Shown piece after piece: positions 51,259 through 59,453 of a stretch of DNA of 64,000 nucleotides. The stretch spans positions 186,001 to 250,000 of the forward strand of contig NZ_NTLB01000003.1 in the NCBI RefSeq assembly GCF_002514725.1. Reading direction: 5' to 3'. The DNA comes from Mangrovitalea sediminis (lineage in GTDB: Bacteria; Pseudomonadota; Gammaproteobacteria; Pseudomonadales; Oleiphilaceae). The notes below the pieces were generated by a model. It was not told the origin of the DNA. It saw only the letters and a list, made by a program, of their open reading frames with translations, and searched no databases. Positions within the stretch are counted from its first letter, which is position 1, and every line of letters starts with the position of its first letter. Made by a program: the position numbers and the translations under genes.

Positions 51259-52017
51259 ATGGCAAAGCGTGACGATATCATCCAGTTGCTGAATGGGTGG
51301 CTGGAACCGGAAAAATTCAAGGATTACTGCCCCAACGGGCTGCAGGTCGAAGGCTGTGGTGACGTCCATCGCATCGTTACCGGAGTCACTGCCAGCCAGG
51401 CATTTCTCGATCAGGCTGTTGCCGCTGGGGCCGACATGGTTCTCGTGCATCATGGCTATTTCTGGCGGGGCGAAGATCCCCGCATTCTGGGCATTCGCCG
51501 GCGCCGTCTGGCAACGCTTTTCGCCCATGAGCTGAATCTGGCCGCCTATCATTTGCCGTTGGATGCTCATCCGGTCATGGGGAACAACATTCAGCTGGCC
51601 CATGTGCTGGACTTCAGAGAGGCAAAGCCGGCGGGGGAGGCAGGCGAGAGCGGTCTGCTGTGGACGGGTACCCTGGAGTCACCGTTGTCGCCGGAAGCCC
51701 TGGCGGAGCGCATTGGCGAGCGCCTGAATCGCATGCCGCTGCATGTTGGCGGAGGGGCAGCGGAAATTCGGACACTGGCTTGGTGCACGGGCGCTGCGCA
51801 GGGTTTTATTGAGCAAGCCGTCGGGTTGGGAGTGGATGCCTATATCAGTGGCGAGATTTCCGAGCCGACGGTCCACAGTGCCCGCGAGTGCGGTATCCAT
51901 TATTACGCGGCAGGCCATCACGCTACGGAGCGTTATGGGGTCCAGGCGCTGGGCGCGAAGTTGCAGGAAGCGCTGGACATCGAACACCTGTTTATCGATG
52001 TCCCAAACCCTGTTTGA
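51259..52017 (+). CDS. NIF3-family dinuclear metal-centre protein
   Basis: A 252-residue member of the NIF3/YbgI family, a hexameric toroid with two metal ions per subunit and a proposed GTP cyclohydrolase-like or hydrolytic role; the true function is unknown. Metal ligands are visible as VLVHHGYFWRGED and HLPLDAHPVMGNN near the N-terminus, and YYAAGHHATERYG near the C-terminus. It follows hisD and converges with zapG. Confidence 0.92.
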   Translation: MAKRDDIIQLLNGWLEPEKFKDYCPNGLQVEGCGDVHRIVTGVTASQAFLDQAVAAGADMVLVHHGYFWRGEDPRILGIRRRRLATLFAHELNLAAYHLPLDAHPVMGNNIQLAHVLDFREAKPAGEAGESGLLWTGTLESPLSPEALAERIGERLNRMPLHVGGGAAEIRTLAWCTGAAQGFIEQAVGLGVDAYISGEISEPTVHSARECGIHYYAAGHHATERYGVQALGAKLQEALDIEHLFIDVPNPV

Positions 52018-52029
52018 TCGAAGGGCTTG

Positions 52030-52057
52030 CCAGCAATACCCTGCTGGGCGTTGCTGG
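52030..52057. terminator. Hairpin between convergent NIF3-family gene and zapG
   Basis: CCAGCAA (52030-52036) pairs with TTGCTGG (52051-52057), with an inner CCC/GGG stem. No T-run on either strand, so the terminator function is tentative. Confidence 0.35.
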
Positions 52058-52068
52058 TGTCGGCAGCG

Positions 52069-52539
52069 TCAGGCCTTGTCCTTTTTCTCCGGACTTTTGC
52101 TGCCCTTCGGTGCGGGCTTGAAGCCGTAGGCCTCTGACAGGGTGCCCTGTTCGTCAGGACTGTCCTTGGGGGCGTAATCGCGGGGCGGTTCGATACTGTC
52201 GTCATCCGGCAGCGAGCGATCCCTATGGGACTTCCCTTCAAAGACCAGGGCCTGTTGAGATTCTTCATCGCTTGAAAGGCGGCTGGCGCTGCGGGCCATT
52301 TGCTGCTGCAGGTCGCGCTGAACATCATTCAGTCGTCTCAGCAACTGAGCGGATTCCATGAAGTGCGCATTGACGTCCGCCTGATAACGGGTGTGCTCAT
52401 TACGCAACTCGTCCATCTGTTGTTGTAGGCGCCGCTCGCGGGGGCGAGTGTTGCTGCGGGAACCGGCGGCGACGAAATAACCGATAAGAAGCCCAATCAG
52501 CAGTGCGCCGAGGGCAATCAGGATCATGGTGGTTGTCAT
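52069..52539 (-). CDS. zapG: Z-ring-associated membrane protein ZapG (YhcB, DUF1043)
   Basis: A 156-residue protein with one N-terminal membrane segment (MILIALGALLIGLLIGYFVAAG) followed by a cytoplasmic coiled coil (RERRLQQQMDELRNEHTRYQADVNAHFMES) and a disordered, charged C-terminus ending KSPEKKDKA. ZapG/YhcB connects cell division, shape and envelope synthesis. Start at 52539 with AAGGA four bases upstream. It is divergent from zapE, the usual pairing. Confidence 0.9.
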   Translation of the reverse strand: MTTTMILIALGALLIGLLIGYFVAAGSRSNTRPRERRLQQQMDELRNEHTRYQADVNAHFMESAQLLRRLNDVQRDLQQQMARSASRLSSDEESQQALVFEGKSHRDRSLPDDDSIEPPRDYAPKDSPDEQGTLSEAYGFKPAPKGSKSPEKKDKA

Positions 52540-52683
52540 GCTGTCCTTCTTGGTTCGTACGACTTGTGTGGGCAGTATAGCGCCCTTACAACGCATTGGA
52601 ACATGCCACCATTGCACCATGCTATACCGCGAATGGATAGATGGTGCCATGCGTCAAAATCAGCGACAATAGCCGGCCGCCGC

Positions 52684-52711
52684 TTGTCGGTGCGGCGCTC
52701 TTCAGTATACA
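52684..52711 (+). promoter_or_regulatory. Candidate sigma70 promoter of zapE
   Basis: TTGTCG (52684-52689), 16-base spacer, TATACA (52706-52711), 19 bases before the zapE ATG at 52731. Four of six matches in each element. Confidence 0.4.
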
Positions 52712-52730
52712 GAGACGGGCAGTAGAATTA

Positions 52731-53834
52731 ATGACACCCTGGCAAAGGTACCAGCAGGATCTTCAAAAGGACGGATTTCATCACGATAAGGCACAGGAAT
52801 TTGCCGTTCAACGTCTACAGGTGCTGTATGACGCGTTGATCGTTGCCGAGCAACAACGTGATCAGAAAGGCGTGCGACGTCTGGCGTCACGTCTCAGAAG
52901 GCGAGGCCACGAGAAGCCGTTGACGGGGCTCTATTTCTGGGGTGGAGTCGGGCGCGGCAAGACCTACCTGATGGATACCTTCTTTGAAGCGCTGCCCTTT
53001 GAGCGCAAAATGCGGGTCCACTTCCACCGTTTCATGCAGCGGGTTCATCATGAGCTGAAGCTGTTGCGCGGCACTAAAAACCCGCTGGAGCGTGTCGGTA
53101 AGCTGTTTAGCGAAGAAACGGCGGTTATTTGCTTCGACGAATTCTTCGTCTCTGATATCGGCGACGCCATGATTCTCGCGGGGCTGCTGGATGAACTCTT
53201 CAAGCGCGGCGTCGCCCTGGTCTGTACCTCAAACATCGTTCCCGACGGTCTTTATAAGGACGGTTTGCAGCGTGCACGTTTTCTGCCTGCCATTGAACTT
53301 CTGAAAAAGCACACGGAAGTCGTCAATGTCGATGGCGGGGTGGATTACCGTTTGCGAACCCTTGAGCAGGCCCGGTTGTACCACTGGCCCCTCGACGGGG
53401 CGGCGGAAAGCAGTCTCGACAGTTGCTACCGTTCGCTGGCCGTTGAAGCGGGTTGTCATGACCTGGATTTGGAGGTGAACGGCCGCCTGATTCGGGCGCG
53501 TCAGCGTGCCGAAGATGTAGCCTGGTTTGACTTTGCAGCGCTATGCGACGGTCCGCGCAGCCAGAACGATTACATTGAGCTTGCGCGCGAATATCACGCC
53601 ATTATCGTCAGCGATGTTCCTGTATTGGGTGGGGATAAGGATGATCAGGCGCGTCGTTTCGTCAATATGATCGACGAGTTTTACGATCGGCACGTCAAGG
53701 TGATTATTTCAGCGCAAGCGCCTATTACCGAACTCTATTCCGGCGGGCGCTTGTCCTTCGAGTTTGAGCGGACCGAGTCGCGGTTGCTGGAAATGCAGTC
53801 CCAGGAATATCTGGAGTTACCGCACCGACCCTAG
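52731..53834 (+). CDS. zapE: Cell division ATPase ZapE (AFG1-like)
   Basis: A 367-residue AFG1-type ATPase that acts on the Z-ring during constriction and under low oxygen. Walker A GGVGRGKTYLMDTFF near residue 70, Walker B VICFDEFFVSDIGDAMIL, and the sensor segment VCTSNIVPDGLYKDGLQR. MTPWQRYQQDL is the conserved start, at 52731. In E. coli and pseudomonads zapE is flanked by rplM-rpsI; here a thiolase on the opposite strand follows instead. Confidence 0.95.
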   Translation: MTPWQRYQQDLQKDGFHHDKAQEFAVQRLQVLYDALIVAEQQRDQKGVRRLASRLRRRGHEKPLTGLYFWGGVGRGKTYLMDTFFEALPFERKMRVHFHRFMQRVHHELKLLRGTKNPLERVGKLFSEETAVICFDEFFVSDIGDAMILAGLLDELFKRGVALVCTSNIVPDGLYKDGLQRARFLPAIELLKKHTEVVNVDGGVDYRLRTLEQARLYHWPLDGAAESSLDSCYRSLAVEAGCHDLDLEVNGRLIRARQRAEDVAWFDFAALCDGPRSQNDYIELAREYHAIIVSDVPVLGGDKDDQARRFVNMIDEFYDRHVKVIISAQAPITELYSGGRLSFEFERTESRLLEMQSQEYLELPHRP

Positions 53835-53850
53835 GTCTCCGCTGAGAAAG

Positions 53851-53880
53851 CCAAAGGGGCGGCCGGTGAGCTGCCGCCCC
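53851..53880 (-). terminator. Terminator of the thiolase gene
   Basis: GGGGCGGC (53856-53863) pairs with GCCGCCCC (53873-53880). On the minus strand the stem is followed by TTTGGCTTT. It lies 13 bases past the thiolase stop and between convergent genes, so it may also stop zapE transcripts. Confidence 0.65.
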
Positions 53881-53892
53881 GATGGCGAACGG

Positions 53893-55077
53893 TTAAAGCA
53901 TTTCGATGGCCATCGCGGTGGCTTCGCCGCCGCCGATACAGAGTGCGGCAATGCCCCGTTTTTTCTCTTGGCGCCGCAGGGCGTTCATCAGGGTTACCAG
54001 AAGGCGGGAACCTGTCGATCCTACCGGGTGCCCTTGAGCGCAAGCACCGCCGTAGACATTGACCTTCTCCGCATCCAGTCCCAGCTCAATAATCGGCATC
54101 ATGGCGACCATGGCGAACGCTTCATTGATCTCGTAGAGATCCACCTCGGAAGAGCTCCAGCCTGTCTTTTCGAGCAGGCTCTTGATGGCACCAACGGGGG
54201 CGATGGTGAATTCTGCCGGGTGACGGGAATGCGTCGCATGTCCGACGATGCGAGCGATGGGCTTGAGACCCCTTCTGACCGCTTCGCTTTCGCGCATCAA
54301 TACCAGGGCAGAGGCGCCGTCGGAAATAGATGAGGCGTTGGCTGCGGTGATGGTACCATCCTTCTTAAAGGCCGGGCGCAGAGTGGGTATCTTTTCCAGA
54401 TTGGCCGTCAGCGGCTGTTCATCGTCTTCAATGATTTGCTCACCCTTCCGCGTGGATACGGTAACCGGAACAATTTCATCCTTCAGCCAGCCTTCCTGAA
54501 TGGCCTGTTGAGCGCGTTTCAGCGAGCGGATGGCATACTCGTCCATTTGTTCCCGCGTGTAGCCTTTCTGGTCAGCGACGTCCTGCGCAAACGCCCCCAT
54601 CAGGCGGCCGGTTTCGGCATCTTCGAGACCGTCCAGGAACATGTGATCTTGCGCGGTATCACCGCCACCCATCCGGTATCCTTTACGGGCGTTGAGGAGC
54701 AGGTACGGCGCATTGGACATGCTTTCCATGCCGCCTGCGACCATGATGTCGTTGGTGCCGGCACGGATCAGGTCGTGCGCCAGCATGGTCGCCTTCATCC
54801 CGGAGCCGCACAGCTTGTTGATCGTCGTGGCGCCGGTCGCGTCCGGCAGTCCGGCTTTACGCATGGCCTGGCGGGCGGGGCCCTGCTTGAGGCCAGCCGG
54901 CAGTACGTTGCCGATGATCCCTTCCTGAACGTCTTCCGGTTTGATTCCGGCGCGCGCGATGGCCTCCCGGATGGCGATAGCACCAAGCTCGGTAGCGCTG
55001 ACGCTGGCCAGAGAGCCCTGAAAACCACCCATGGGTGTGCGTACACCGCTGACGATCACCACACTGTCGTTGCTCAT
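53893..55077 (-). CDS. Thiolase (acetyl-CoA C-acetyltransferase family)
   Basis: A 394-residue thiolase. The nucleophilic Cys is Cys90 in NKLCGSGMKA, with the catalytic His350 in GGACAQGHPVG and Cys380 in LCIGGGEATA. It condenses or cleaves acetyl-CoA units, so it could serve beta-oxidation or acetoacetyl-CoA synthesis; which is not certain from sequence. The C-terminal box has Cys and Gln (GGACAQGHPVG), unlike the common GGAIALGHPIG form. Start at 55077 with GAGG eight bases upstream. It is divergent from the DUF1302 gene, with 386 bases between the starts. Confidence 0.92.
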   Translation of the reverse strand: MSNDSVVIVSGVRTPMGGFQGSLASVSATELGAIAIREAIARAGIKPEDVQEGIIGNVLPAGLKQGPARQAMRKAGLPDATGATTINKLCGSGMKATMLAHDLIRAGTNDIMVAGGMESMSNAPYLLLNARKGYRMGGGDTAQDHMFLDGLEDAETGRLMGAFAQDVADQKGYTREQMDEYAIRSLKRAQQAIQEGWLKDEIVPVTVSTRKGEQIIEDDEQPLTANLEKIPTLRPAFKKDGTITAANASSISDGASALVLMRESEAVRRGLKPIARIVGHATHSRHPAEFTIAPVGAIKSLLEKTGWSSSEVDLYEINEAFAMVAMMPIIELGLDAEKVNVYGGACAQGHPVGSTGSRLLVTLMNALRRQEKKRGIAALCIGGGEATAMAIEML

Positions 55078-55463
55078 CTGTTTTTCCTCGTTGAATGCTG
55101 ATACGACCACGTCGGAATGTCCGTGGCAAAAGCGGCATTTTAACCTTTTGCGGGGGTTCGGGCGAGGAGGTGGGTCAGGGGTGAAAAGGGATGCTTTGGG
55201 GGAGGGGCCTAAAATTGGTTGAATTTCAGATTAGGGTCTATAGTGATTTCTAGGCTTTTCGCCCGTATTTCCTGAGAAAACGGGTGGTTGTGGGTGAAAA
55301 ATGGGGATGTGGGAGTAGGCGCTTTATCGTAACACGACGGTAAATTCATACTTTTGACTGATCAAAGTGGTCTTGGCCTCGGCTATATTGCGACCATCGC
55401 CTTTTACGCGCGTAACAATCAGAAAGAGCAGCGACTCACATAATAACGACGGAGTAGCGTTCA
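55078..55463. other. Thiolase/DUF1302 divergent intergenic region (386 bases)
   Basis: No gene. Contains an imperfect inverted repeat CCACG-N10-CGTGG at 55107-55126 about 30 bases upstream of the thiolase ATG, and the candidate DUF1302 promoter region at 55346-55389. The centre (55190-55345) is otherwise featureless. Confidence 0.55.
55346..55389 (+). promoter_or_regulatory. Candidate promoter/operator of the DUF1302 gene
   Basis: TATATT at 55384-55389 is a plausible -10. There is no good -35 at the right distance (TTGACT at 55354 is 24 bases away), but TTTGA-CTGA-TCAAA (55353-55366), an inverted repeat, sits where an activator would bind. TCATACTTTTG at 55346-55356 recurs upstream of the MalT-like gene at 59107-59117. 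Confidence 0.35.
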
Positions 55464-57320
55464 ATGACAAGAAGAACACAACGGTGGCAAAAATGGGTCA
55501 AATTGCCGCTGGCCGCCGCAGTTGCAGCGGGTATATCGGCGCAGGCCAGCGCCTTACAATTTTATTTGGGTAGTATGGAGGGATCTTTCGATACCTCATT
55601 GAGTGCTGGTGTGGGCATTCGTACCCAAAGCCCTGATCAGAAATATATCGGGCAAGGCAACCTGGGACCTCAATATGCGTACTCAAATATCGGTGCTTCA
55701 TCCGGTAACTACGATAATGGGGATCTCAATTTTAAAGCCGGCGATATCTACTCCGAATTGGTCAAAGGCACCAGTGAACTGTATTTGAACAAAAGTGTTA
55801 ACGGCCAGTATCTCTCGCGTGTTGGTGGCTTTGTCCGCGGCCGTTATTGGTATGACTTCAAGCTCAAGCAGAACGATTTCGCGGTTAATTCTGTCGGTGA
55901 GCAGCACAAGCTCAATCATGAGGCATTGAATCGTGCTTCCGGTGCCGAGCTGCTGGATGCCTATGTCTACAGTGATTGGAACCTGGGTGATGTGCCTGTC
56001 AGTGTCCGGTACGGGCGGCAGGTGCTGAGCTGGGGTGAAAGTACCTTCATTCAGAACGGCATCAACATTATCAACCCGGTTGATGTTTCCGCTATTCGTG
56101 CGCCTGGCGCCGAGTTGAAAGAGGCCCTGTTGCCGGTAGAAATGTTCTACATGTCGGCGGGCGTGACCGACAACATCACCCTGGAAGGTTTCGTCCAGAC
56201 CAAGTGGGCGCCGACACGTATCGACGATTGCGGCACCTTCTTCTCCAATAATGATTTTGTCGGTAACGGCTGTGGCCCGGTCCTGGTCTACGGTGAGCTG
56301 TCTGACAAGACGAACCTGGACAACGGCTATATCGTACCTCGGGTGGGAGACAAGCGTCCGGGTTCCAACGACCAGTTCGGCTTGGCGATGCGTTGGTATC
56401 TGCCGGACCTGAACGAGTCGGAGCTGGGCTTTTACTTCGTTCATTACAACAGCCGCCTGCCCTATGTGAGCGGCATCGTCAACGATCCGGCGAACGGCAA
56501 GGTGTTCCCGAGCTACTTCGTTGAATACCCGACGAACATTCACCTGTATGGCGTCAGCTTGAATACATCGCTGCCGGGTGGCTGGTCGCTGGGCGCCGAG
56601 TATAGCTTCCGCGATAACCTGCCGTTGCAGTGGAACGCGTTCGAGCTGATTTACGGCGGATTACAGTTACCTTATTCGCAGCTGTACCAGCAGCAGGTCG
56701 CCAACGGCGTAAATCCCGCGACCCTCGCCGGCAAAGAGGTTCAGGGTTACGACCGCTACAAGGTATCCCAGGCTCAATTTACCCTGATCAAGTTCTTTGA
56801 CCAGGTCATGGGAGCCAGCCGTTTGAGCGTGGTGACGGAAGTCGGTGCTGACTATGTACACGGGCTGCCCAGCACCAATGTGGCACGTTACGGTCGTTCC
56901 GGCATCTATGGTATCGGCAGCTTTAACTACCAGACTGCTACTGGGACGATTAGTTGTACAACACCTGCAAATACGACTGGTAACCTCCCAACGAATATCA
57001 ACACGTCTAATTGTACCAATGATGGCTTCACCACCCGTTTCTCCTGGGGCTACCGTATGCGCTTCGTGCTGGACTACCCGGATGTTATCCAGGGCGTGAA
57101 CCTGCATCCGCAGTTGGCGTGGTCGCAGGATGTGCAGGGTAATTCTCCTGAGCCGGGTGCGAACTTCATTGACGGACGCAAGTCTGTTGGGCTTTCGCTT
57201 AAAGCGGTATACCTGAACAAATACACGGCTGACATCGCGTACACGAATTATTTTGGTGGCCGATATACGACTATGAACGACCGCGATAATGTGATGATGA
57301 GTGTCTCTTACTCGTTCTGA
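55464..57320 (+). CDS. DUF1302 family outer-membrane beta-barrel protein
   Basis: A 618-residue predicted outer-membrane protein of the DUF1302 family. A signal peptide (LPLAAAVAAGISAQASA) ends after ASA near residue 31. The body is a series of amphipathic beta-strands and it ends in the BAM-type signal MMSVSYSF with terminal Phe. Two Cys pairs (Cys256/Cys270 and Cys498/Cys517) probably make disulfides in surface loops. The loop at residues about 491-521 is Thr/Asn-rich, and its DNA is visibly more AT-rich than the neighbours. GGAG lies nine bases before the ATG. DUF1302 genes usually pair with a DUF1329 gene, as here; a lipid or hydrophobic-substrate role is suspected but unproven. Confidence 0.9.
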   Translation: MTRRTQRWQKWVKLPLAAAVAAGISAQASALQFYLGSMEGSFDTSLSAGVGIRTQSPDQKYIGQGNLGPQYAYSNIGASSGNYDNGDLNFKAGDIYSELVKGTSELYLNKSVNGQYLSRVGGFVRGRYWYDFKLKQNDFAVNSVGEQHKLNHEALNRASGAELLDAYVYSDWNLGDVPVSVRYGRQVLSWGESTFIQNGINIINPVDVSAIRAPGAELKEALLPVEMFYMSAGVTDNITLEGFVQTKWAPTRIDDCGTFFSNNDFVGNGCGPVLVYGELSDKTNLDNGYIVPRVGDKRPGSNDQFGLAMRWYLPDLNESELGFYFVHYNSRLPYVSGIVNDPANGKVFPSYFVEYPTNIHLYGVSLNTSLPGGWSLGAEYSFRDNLPLQWNAFELIYGGLQLPYSQLYQQQVANGVNPATLAGKEVQGYDRYKVSQAQFTLIKFFDQVMGASRLSVVTEVGADYVHGLPSTNVARYGRSGIYGIGSFNYQTATGTISCTTPANTTGNLPTNINTSNCTNDGFTTRFSWGYRMRFVLDYPDVIQGVNLHPQLAWSQDVQGNSPEPGANFIDGRKSVGLSLKAVYLNKYTADIAYTNYFGGRYTTMNDRDNVMMSVSYSF

Positions 57321-57389
57321 GTCGGCCTTATCAACAAGAACATGTTCGTGACGCGAGTCGCTTAGCGTTCATCTAATGAGGTTTTCTTG

Positions 57390-58751
57390 ATGAAATTCAG
57401 TAAGAAACTGCTGGCCAGTGGGGTCATTGCTGTATCGATGCTGGCAGGGACTGCCTGGGCGAAAGTTTCGCCACAAGAAGCTGCCAAGCTCGATAACCAG
57501 TTGACGGGAATCGGTGCTGAGAAAGCTGCCAGTGCAGACGGACTGGTGCCAGCCTGGGACGGTGGTCTGACCAAGATCCCCGCCGGGTTCGACGGCAACA
57601 ACTATGTGAATCCGTTTGCCGACGAGAAGCCCCTGTTCGTGATCGATCAGAGCAATGTGGACAAGTACAAGGATCATTTGTCCGCAGGTGAAATTGCGAT
57701 GATCAAGCGCTACAAGGATTACACGATTCCGGTTTATACCTCGCACCGGACGGTGACCTATCCTGCCGACATTTATGCCGATGCCAAGAAAAATGCGGTT
57801 AACACCGAGTTGGTAACCGGCGGCAATGGCCTGAAGGATTTCGACACCGCTATTCCGTTTCCGATTCCGCAGAACGGGCTTGAGGTGATCTGGAATCACA
57901 TCATGCGCTATCGTGGTCGCTCCCTCTCCCGGGATGTCGTGCAGGTAACGCCGCTGGCCAATGGCGACTACTCGCCAGTGCAATTCCATGAAGATCTTAC
58001 CTTCAGGACGGCACTGACCGACTATAAGCCTGGCGTAGACTCCAACGTTCTCTTCTACTTCAAGCAGGCGATCACTGCACCCGCTCGTCTGGCCGGTAAT
58101 GTCCTGCTGGTCCATGAGACCATTGACCAGGTGAAGGAGCCTCGCCGGGCCTGGATATATAACGCCGGTCAGCGCCGCGTTCGTCGTGCGCCCCAGGTTG
58201 CCTATGATGGCCCGGGTACGGCATCGGATGGTCTGCGTACCACCGATGACTTCGATATGTTCAACGGCGCCCCCGATCGCTATGACTGGAAACTTCTAGG
58301 TAAGAAGGAGCTGTATATCCCATACAACTCCTACCAAATCTTCTCCAAGAAGTACAAGTACAGCGATATCGTCAAGGCTGGACACATCAATCAGAACCTG
58401 GCTCGCTACGAGATGCACCGTGTATGGGTTGTTCAGGCAACTCTAAAACCGGGTAAGCGTCACATTTATGCCAAGCGGGTCTTCTACATCGACGAAGATA
58501 CCTGGGGTGCTTCGGAAGAGGATATTTACGACAGCCGCGGGGAGCTCTGGCGTGTAGCTGAGGCCCATAATATCTACTTCTACGATCAGAAAATTCCCTG
58601 GTATGCCCTTCAGGCGATCTACGACCTGCAGTCTGGTCGCTACATCGCGATGGGTTTGACGAACGAAATTCCTAATGCCTATAAGTTCGGGGTGAAGCGT
58701 TCTTCGGAAGACTTTACGCCGGCTGCACTGCGGCGGGAAGGCATTCGCTAG
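57390..58751 (+). CDS. DUF1329 family secreted protein
   Basis: A 453-residue protein with a clear Sec signal peptide (LLASGVIAVSMLAGTAWA, cleaved after AWA near residue 24) and the DUF1329 domain over most of its length. Members of this family are fold relatives of lipoprotein-carrier proteins in published models, though the function is not established. Conserved stretches seen are PIPQNGLEVIWNHIMRYRG, YIDEDTWGASEEDIYDSRGELWRV and YDLQSGRYIAMGLTNE. It starts at 57390 (GAGG nine bases upstream), 69 bases after the DUF1302 gene with no terminator between. The pair forms one unit, closed by the terminator at 58766. Confidence 0.9.
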   Translation: MKFSKKLLASGVIAVSMLAGTAWAKVSPQEAAKLDNQLTGIGAEKAASADGLVPAWDGGLTKIPAGFDGNNYVNPFADEKPLFVIDQSNVDKYKDHLSAGEIAMIKRYKDYTIPVYTSHRTVTYPADIYADAKKNAVNTELVTGGNGLKDFDTAIPFPIPQNGLEVIWNHIMRYRGRSLSRDVVQVTPLANGDYSPVQFHEDLTFRTALTDYKPGVDSNVLFYFKQAITAPARLAGNVLLVHETIDQVKEPRRAWIYNAGQRRVRRAPQVAYDGPGTASDGLRTTDDFDMFNGAPDRYDWKLLGKKELYIPYNSYQIFSKKYKYSDIVKAGHINQNLARYEMHRVWVVQATLKPGKRHIYAKRVFYIDEDTWGASEEDIYDSRGELWRVAEAHNIYFYDQKIPWYALQAIYDLQSGRYIAMGLTNEIPNAYKFGVKRSSEDFTPAALRREGIR

Positions 58752-58765
58752 TCCAATCTGAGAAT

Positions 58766-58799
58766 CAAAAGGCCGGTGCGAGAGCACCGGCTTTTTTTT
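58766..58799 (+). terminator. Strong rho-independent terminator of the DUF1302-DUF1329 unit
   Basis: GCCGGTGC (58772-58779), tetraloop GAGA, GCACCGGC (58784-58791), then eight T, with AAAA before the stem. One of the best terminators in the window. Confidence 0.95.
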
Positions 58800-58899
58800 G
58801 CTTCATCGCACTTTACCGGGAAAAGCGGCTTTGATTTCAAAGAGAAGTCGCTGCCCCGATACCCCTTGTCATACCTGGAGGTTAGCGCTTGCTCCATCG

Positions 58900-58937
58900 G
58901 TAGGGCGCAATAACCGAAGGGCATTGCGCCGCATGGC
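58900..58937 (-). repeat. REP-like palindrome, copy 2 (inverted)
   Basis: GGCGCAAT (58904-58911), loop of 11, ATTGCGCC (58923-58930). In reverse complement it matches copy 3 almost base for base, including the loop GCCCTTCGGTT and flanking GGCGCAAT/ATTGCGCC. With copy 3 it forms a head-to-head pair about 90 bases apart, like a bacterial interspersed mosaic element. Confidence 0.85.
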
Positions 58938-59020
58938 AGCGGGCAAATTCCGAGTTTAGCTTCCGGGTGTAGTATCGCCGTTGGTCAGTCATGGGGTGTT
59001 GTTACACCGAGTGGCGTCTC

Positions 59021-59055
59021 ATTCGGCGCAATGCCCTTCGGTTATTGCGCCCTAC
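59021..59055 (+). repeat. REP-like palindrome, copy 3
   Basis: GGCGCAAT (59025-59032), GCCCTTCGGTT, ATTGCGCC (59044-59051), then CTAC. Same orientation as copy 1 at 9741, opposite to copy 2. The loop can extend the stem with GCC/GGT pairs around CTTC, giving a long hairpin. Confidence 0.85.
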
Positions 59056-59453
59056 GGCTTTTCACGCTAATCCGCGACGATCCTTTTTTTGCCCGCTTTG
59101 CGCGACTCATACTTTTGTATTACTCTTGCCGCAAAACAACGGTTAATTAGGCCTTTTGCTCTTAGATATTGGCACTTTAAAACGAGTGTTCCAGTGAGCC
59201 TCAGAGGCTGGTTGTCTTCGACTCCTTTTTGGACTTGAGTGCAACCTCTCACTTACCGGTTTCAGGCTCAAGCGAAGGTCCGACAGATCAAGTCGGTAAT
59301 CACCAGACGCCACAAGCGTATCCAGAACCGTTGTCATCACAATTTATCGTACAGCCCGAATACCTGTTTTGTAGGTCTGGGCTGTCGCATCAATAATCCG
59401 TTTCCTGATCAGTGCATTGTCCGAGAGCAGACGGACCGAGTGCTCGGGAGTGA

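Larger units (their letters stand above)
58800..59453. other. Non-coding region between DUF1329 and the MalT-like regulator
   Basis: About 650 bases with no supportable gene. It holds two inverted REP-like palindromes (58900-58937 and 59021-59055) and an AT-rich segment (59085-59240) that probably includes the regulator's promoter and the word TCATACTTTTG at 59107. Short ORFs of 60-75 codons here have no ribosome-binding site or family likeness. Confidence 0.6.

Noticed and set aside
58800-59453. Insertion sequence remnant or small genes between DUF1329 and the regulator
   Set aside because: No transposase-like frame or terminal repeats; the repeated pieces are short REP-like palindromes.
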